From Cytobacillus oceanisediminis (GTDB lineage: Bacteria; Bacillota; Bacilli; Bacillales; Cytobacillaceae), in the NCBI RefSeq assembly GCF_004366035.1, contig NZ_SOEE01000001.1, positions 496,001 to 560,000 on the forward strand: 64,000 nt of DNA. The letters run 5' to 3'. The notes beneath the pieces are model-generated. The model saw nothing but the letters and a program-made list of their open reading frames with translations. It searched no databases and had not been told where the DNA came from. A program made the translations under genes and the position numbers. Of this stretch, positions 60,999 to 64,000 are shown piece after piece (position 1 is the first letter of the stretch; each line of letters opens with the position of its first letter).

Positions 60999-61027
60999 TT
61001 GTTCTAATCGTTTAATTTTGCTAGAGT
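60999..61027 (+). promoter_or_regulatory. Candidate promoter of sda
   Basis: TTGTTC, 17 bases, TAGAGT, starting nine bases after the last DnaA box. Moderate match to sigma-A. Confidence 0.5.
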
Positions 61028-61112
61028 AGGGGTACAACATAAAATCTTACATTATATGTATAAATTAATTCTTTTAGAACTGAAATATCAAGTGCCTGGA
61101 GGTGGGACAGGA

Positions 61113-61253
61113 ATGCGTAAACTGTCAGATGATTTACTAATTGAATCATATTATAAAGCAAAGGAACTGCAGCTTAGCAAAGACTTCATTCGTTTAATCG
61201 AAACAGAAATCCACCGTCGCTCACTATCAAACAGCATAAAAGTTACTTCTTAA
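61113..61253 (+). CDS. sda: Sporulation checkpoint inhibitor Sda
   Basis: A 46-residue helical hairpin protein that binds histidine kinase KinA and blocks Spo0A phosphorelay when replication is disturbed or newly started. [19 protein letters not shown] and [15 protein letters not shown] match B. subtilis Sda closely. Start ATG 61113 has GGAGGTG eight bases upstream; the longer frame from 61056 lies in the leader. DnaA boxes upstream fit its known control. Confidence 0.96.
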   Translation: MRKLSDDLLIESYYKAKELQLSKDFIRLIETEIHRRSLSNSIKVTS

Positions 61254-61261
61254 AAATGGAC

Positions 61262-61286
61262 AAGCCCTTAATAGGGCTTTTTTTAT
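61262..61286 (+). terminator. Terminator of sda
   Basis: Arms AAGCCCT and AGGGCTT around TAAT followed by seven further T residues. Confidence 0.88.
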
Positions 61287-61327
61287 TCTCCATATTTCTT
61301 AAAGACTGAAATAACCGGCCCAAACAT

Positions 61328-62104
61328 TCACAATAACGTCCCAATCCGCTCCCCAACTTTAATGTGAGCAGGGGTCCTGATTGACTTTTCAAGTTCGAAT
61401 TTCCCTTGCTCAAACAGGAGAATGACAGTAGAGCCAAACGTAAAATAGGCCATTTCCTTTCCTTTTTCAAGCTGCTCCCCTTCATGAGTAAGTTCAATGG
61501 AATTTACAAACATAGCGCCAACCTTCACAATCCCGATTGCTGCATCTCCATGCCTCACTTCAGTTATGCTCCTGTAATTTTTGGAAAGTGTATCTCTACC
61601 ATATTTTAATCCCCATTTGTTGACCGGATAAGATTTCAGCCCAAGAATCCATTGATCTGCTACTTTTCCAGTGACCGGGCTGTGTATCCTATGATAGTGG
61701 CTCGGACTTAAATAAAAGATCATATAAGTGCCGCCTGCATATTTTCCTGCTTTATTTTCACCCAGCATCTCAGATATGGAATAGTTTTTTCCTTTTACTG
61801 AAATAACACGATCCTCCCGGATACTCCCAACATCTTCGATAACAGCATCTACAGGACTGACTGCCGAGTCAGGGCTCACATCTGTTACTCTTGCACCTTC
61901 TTTAAGCCTTCTAATGAAAAACTCATGTAGTGTTGGATATTCATGCAGGTTTTTTTCCATTTCACTTTCATTTATATTATAAATCCTTGAAAATGACGGA
62001 ATGACCCGCCTGCTCAAATTTGATTTTGCAAATTTCTGCAGTATCCCGGATGTCCATCTTCCATTTGTCAATTCAATCAGCAGGCGATATACAGGTTTTA
62101 ACAA
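61328..62104 (-). CDS. psd: Phosphatidylserine decarboxylase proenzyme
   Basis: Membrane-bound pyruvoyl enzyme that makes phosphatidylethanolamine; 258 residues. The self-cleavage site is F-G-S225-T (LGST-type), where the serine becomes the pyruvoyl group. Other conserved parts: SPVDAVIEDVG, FYLSPSHYHRIHSPV and VGAMFVNSIEL. Start TTG 62104 with AGGGGG upstream. It faces pssA, the gene for the preceding step, across a 270-bp gap; in B. subtilis both lie in one operon elsewhere. Confidence 0.95.
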   Translation of the reverse strand: MLKPVYRLLIELTNGRWTSGILQKFAKSNLSRRVIPSFSRIYNINESEMEKNLHEYPTLHEFFIRRLKEGARVTDVSPDSAVSPVDAVIEDVGSIREDRVISVKGKNYSISEMLGENKAGKYAGGTYMIFYLSPSHYHRIHSPVTGKVADQWILGLKSYPVNKWGLKYGRDTLSKNYRSITEVRHGDAAIGIVKVGAMFVNSIELTHEGEQLEKGKEMAYFTFGSTVILLFEQGKFELEKSIRTPAHIKVGERIGTLL

Positions 62105-62376
62105 AGGACATGCCCCCTAAAAAATATGTTCTTTACGAACAGGCATAAAAAGCATAGAATAAAATATTATTATATAACATATAAAACTAAGTTTGCCATA
62201 GACTTCCTCAGATTTGACGCTTTTTTTATTTTGGCTTTCTTGAAATTCTGTGAATTACTTCTATTTCTTTCCTTCCAGATGGTTCCCAATTAACAGTAAA
62301 CTTTAACACATTGCCCATAAGAAAAAACTTCTTATAGTCTGCAGGCTGTGATTCCCAGGTGCAAGGAGTGTTTGAC

Positions 62377-62916
62377 ATGTTTTTACAGGATGTTCTTGAT
62401 TTAACCATCAAGAAGCTAAAGGCACAGACAGCAAATATCTTAACTCTGTCTAACCTGTTCTTAGGGTGCTTTGCTATTTTATTTTCTATTAATGACAATT
62501 TGAAATTGAGTATGCTGCTGATTTTTATTGCAGCTCTTGCTGACCGGTTTGATGGGATGGCAGCAAGAAAAATGAATATTGAATCGGATCTAGGAAAGCA
62601 GCTGGATTCTATGAGTGATATTATTTCTTTTGGAGTTGCTCCTGCACTGCTCCTATACATGGGAGTCCTTTATGATTATGGGGCACCAGGCGCTTTCTTA
62701 ACTGCTCTATATATCGGCTGTGGAGCTTTAAGGCTAGCCCGTTTTAACATCAGTGACAATAATGGCTATTTTACAGGATTGCCAATAACGGCTGCCGGCT
62801 GCCTGGCCACTTTATGCTTTCTGGCAATTCCATATTGGCCTTCACCTTTATTTCTCTTTATCATGCTGACACTTTCCATTCTAATGATAAGCCCTTTCAG
62901 GCTGAAAAAAATGTAA
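62377..62916 (+). CDS. pssA: CDP-diacylglycerol-serine O-phosphatidyltransferase
   Basis: Makes phosphatidylserine from CDP-diacylglycerol and serine; 179 residues, about the size of B. subtilis PssA. The CDP-alcohol phosphotransferase motif is complete: D59-G60, A63-R64, G73, D77, D81. About six membrane helices. Start ATG 62377 with AAGGAG upstream; a GTG three codons earlier is too close to it. Product feeds the divergent psd. Confidence 0.95.
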   Translation: MFLQDVLDLTIKKLKAQTANILTLSNLFLGCFAILFSINDNLKLSMLLIFIAALADRFDGMAARKMNIESDLGKQLDSMSDIISFGVAPALLLYMGVLYDYGAPGAFLTALYIGCGALRLARFNISDNNGYFTGLPITAAGCLATLCFLAIPYWPSPLFLFIMLTLSILMISPFRLKKM

Positions 62917-62948
62917 AAAAAGCCGTGCTCATATTAAGAGCGCGGCTT
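62915..62948. terminator. Bidirectional terminator between pssA and the oligoendopeptidase
   Basis: Arms AAGCCGtGCTC and GAGCgCGGCTT around ATATTAA; A tract on the left, T-containing sequence on the right. Confidence 0.75.
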
Positions 62949-62957
62949 CAGCTTTTA

Positions 62958-64000
62958 TTAATTCTCTGTTAATTCCAGGAATTCTTCCACATCGTCCATG
63001 CATAATTGAACGGCACCTTCCCAGAACTCAGGCTTTGTTAAATCTGCATTTAAATGCTTCATAGCTAAATCTTCGACTGTCATGGATGCAGTATCCTTTA
63101 ATAATGCTATATATTTTTCTTCATACCCTTTACCTTCTTTAAGAGCCTGTGCATAAATTCCAAGCGAGAACAAATATCCAAAAGTATATGGAAAATTATA
63201 AAATGGCACGCCAGTAATAAAGAAATGGAGCTTTGAAGCCCAGAAAGACGGATGATACTCATCAAGTGCGCTTCCATAAGCTTCTTTTTGGGCATCCGTC
63301 ATGATTTCATTTAGACGGTCCGCACTTACATTTCCTCGTTTTCTTTCTTCATAGAATCGTGTTTCAAACAGAAATCGTGCATGGATATTCATGAGCAGCG
63401 CAACAGACCTTTGCACTTTATCTTCTAAAAGCGCAAGTTTCTCTTCTTCTGTTCCTGCATTTTTCACTGCTGCATCAGAGACAATCATTTCCGCAAAAGT
63501 AGAAGCTGTCTCAGCAACATTCATGGCATAATTTCGGTTCAGCAAATGAAGGTCCTTCATCGCGTATGTATGAAAACCATGCCCCAGTTCATGTGCAAGG
63601 GTTGAAACATTGGATGGTGTCCCTGAGTATGTCATAAAGATCCTTGATTGACTGCTTTCGGGGAAGTAAGTATGGAAACCGCCTGGCGCCTTTCCTGGGC
63701 GATCCTCTGCTTCAATCCATTTTTCTTCAAACGCTTTTTTAGAAAAGGCTGTCATTTCTTCTCCAAAGTGAGCAAACTGCTCAAGGATAAAATCTGCACC
63801 CTGCTGATAAGTTAATTTTGTTTCTGACTTGGAGAGCGGGGCATCCAGGTCATACCAGCTTAATTTCTCTAAGCCTAAAAGCTTTGCTTTTCTCTCTAAA
63901 TATTTAACAAGAGGTGCCTTATTTTCTGAAATTACATTCCACATCGTATCCAGGGTTTCTTTTTTCATTCTGTTTAAGTCCAGAGGTTCTTTGAGGAAGT
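62958..64000 (-). CDS. pepF: M3 family oligoendopeptidase (PepF type), 5' end cut by window edge
   Basis: Zinc metallopeptidase that cleaves short peptides. About 347 C-terminal residues are visible, and the frame continues open through the right edge, so the ATG at 63968 is internal. The catalytic motif is HELGHGFH (HExxH), with the downstream glutamate in MNVAETASTFAEM. ARFLFETRFYEERK and FYNFPYTFGYLFSLG are typical of the family. Exact subfamily cannot be set without the N-terminus. Confidence 0.92.
   Translation of the reverse strand, partial: FLKEPLDLNRMKKETLDTMWNVISENKAPLVKYLERKAKLLGLEKLSWYDLDAPLSKSETKLTYQQGADFILEQFAHFGEEMTAFSKKAFEEKWIEAEDRPGKAPGGFHTYFPESSQSRIFMTYSGTPSNVSTLAHELGHGFHTYAMKDLHLLNRNYAMNVAETASTFAEMIVSDAAVKNAGTEEEKLALLEDKVQRSVALLMNIHARFLFETRFYEERKRGNVSADRLNEIMTDAQKEAYGSALDEYHPSFWASKLHFFITGVPFYNFPYTFGYLFSLGIYAQALKEGKGYEEKYIALLKDTASMTVEDLAMKHLNADLTKPEFWEGAVQLCMDDVEEFLELTEN

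Larger units (their letters stand above)
60583..61112. other. Divergent intergenic region between yqeG and sda with DnaA boxes
   Basis: About 530 bp. 60583-60890 is AT-rich with no gene or repeat I can support. 60892-60990 holds four DnaA-box-like nonamers. The candidate sda promoter lies at 60999-61027. Confidence 0.7.

Noticed and set aside
62350..62660. Upstream part of a 144-codon minus-strand frame opposite pssA
   Set aside because: It overlaps the conserved catalytic part of pssA in antisense; only the short part beyond pssA was kept as a weak observation.

Overview
The window is a stretch of Firmicute core chromosome. About 57 protein genes can be read, most of them on the minus strand. 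Gene content and order follow the nfo-sigA-dnaG-glyQS-era-phoH-dnaK-lepA-comE-yqeH segment of Bacillus subtilis. It also carries endospore genes (gpr, spoIIP, yqfC, yqfD, sda), competence genes (comEA, comEB, comEC, comER), a CIRCE element, a T-box, a sigma-W-type promoter and strong AGGAGG-type ribosome binding sites. This points to a spore-forming Bacillaceae. The base composition and the interspersed repeats suggest a Cytobacillus/Mesobacillus-like species, but that is inference. Both edges cut a gene: a zinc-type ABC ATPase on the left and an M3 oligoendopeptidase on the right.

Layout. 1-7.5 kb: zinc ABC ATPase with a possible Zur site, yqfT, nfo (DNA repair), cshB (RNA helicase), the VrrA-like yqfQ with a sigma-K-like promoter, ispH (isoprenoids), yqfO and trmK. 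7.5-15.4 kb: cccA, an acyl-CoA dehydrogenase, an unrecognised five-helix membrane protein, then the macromolecular synthesis block sigA, dnaG, yqxD, and the gluconeogenesis regulators yqfL and ccpN. 15.6-27.5 kb: T-box-controlled glyQS, then recO, yqzL, era, cdd, dgkA, ybeY, pgpH, phoH, yqfD and yqfC. 27.7-31.5 kb: yqfB, floA and yqeZ behind a sigma-W-type promoter, then yqeY and rpsU. 31.7-36 kb: yqeW, deoC (with a cre-like site), mtaB and rsmE. 36-43 kb: the heat-shock operon hrcA-grpE-dnaK-dnaJ-prmA, with hemW just upstream of hrcA.

43.7-48.5 kb: lepA, yqxA, spoIIP, gpr. 48.7-55.4 kb: rpsT (plus strand), holA, yqzM, the comEC/comEB/comEA cluster and divergent comER. 55.5-60.6 kb: a tightly packed, partly overlapping operon yqeG-yqeH-aroE-yhbY-nadD-yqeK-rsfS-yqeM (ribosome assembly, NAD and shikimate synthesis). 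60.6-64 kb: sda downstream of a cluster of DnaA boxes, divergent psd and pssA (phosphatidylethanolamine synthesis), and the start-truncated oligoendopeptidase.

No phage, insertion sequence with a transposase, CRISPR array, tRNA or rRNA was seen. I found no convincing new multi-gene system. What stands out is smaller: two families of interspersed non-coding repeats (one family supplies the stop codon of the adjoining gene in two of three copies), a probable ATT start codon, an unknown membrane gene that starts at the sigA terminator, two tiny unexplained reading frames, and several well-formed regulatory sites.
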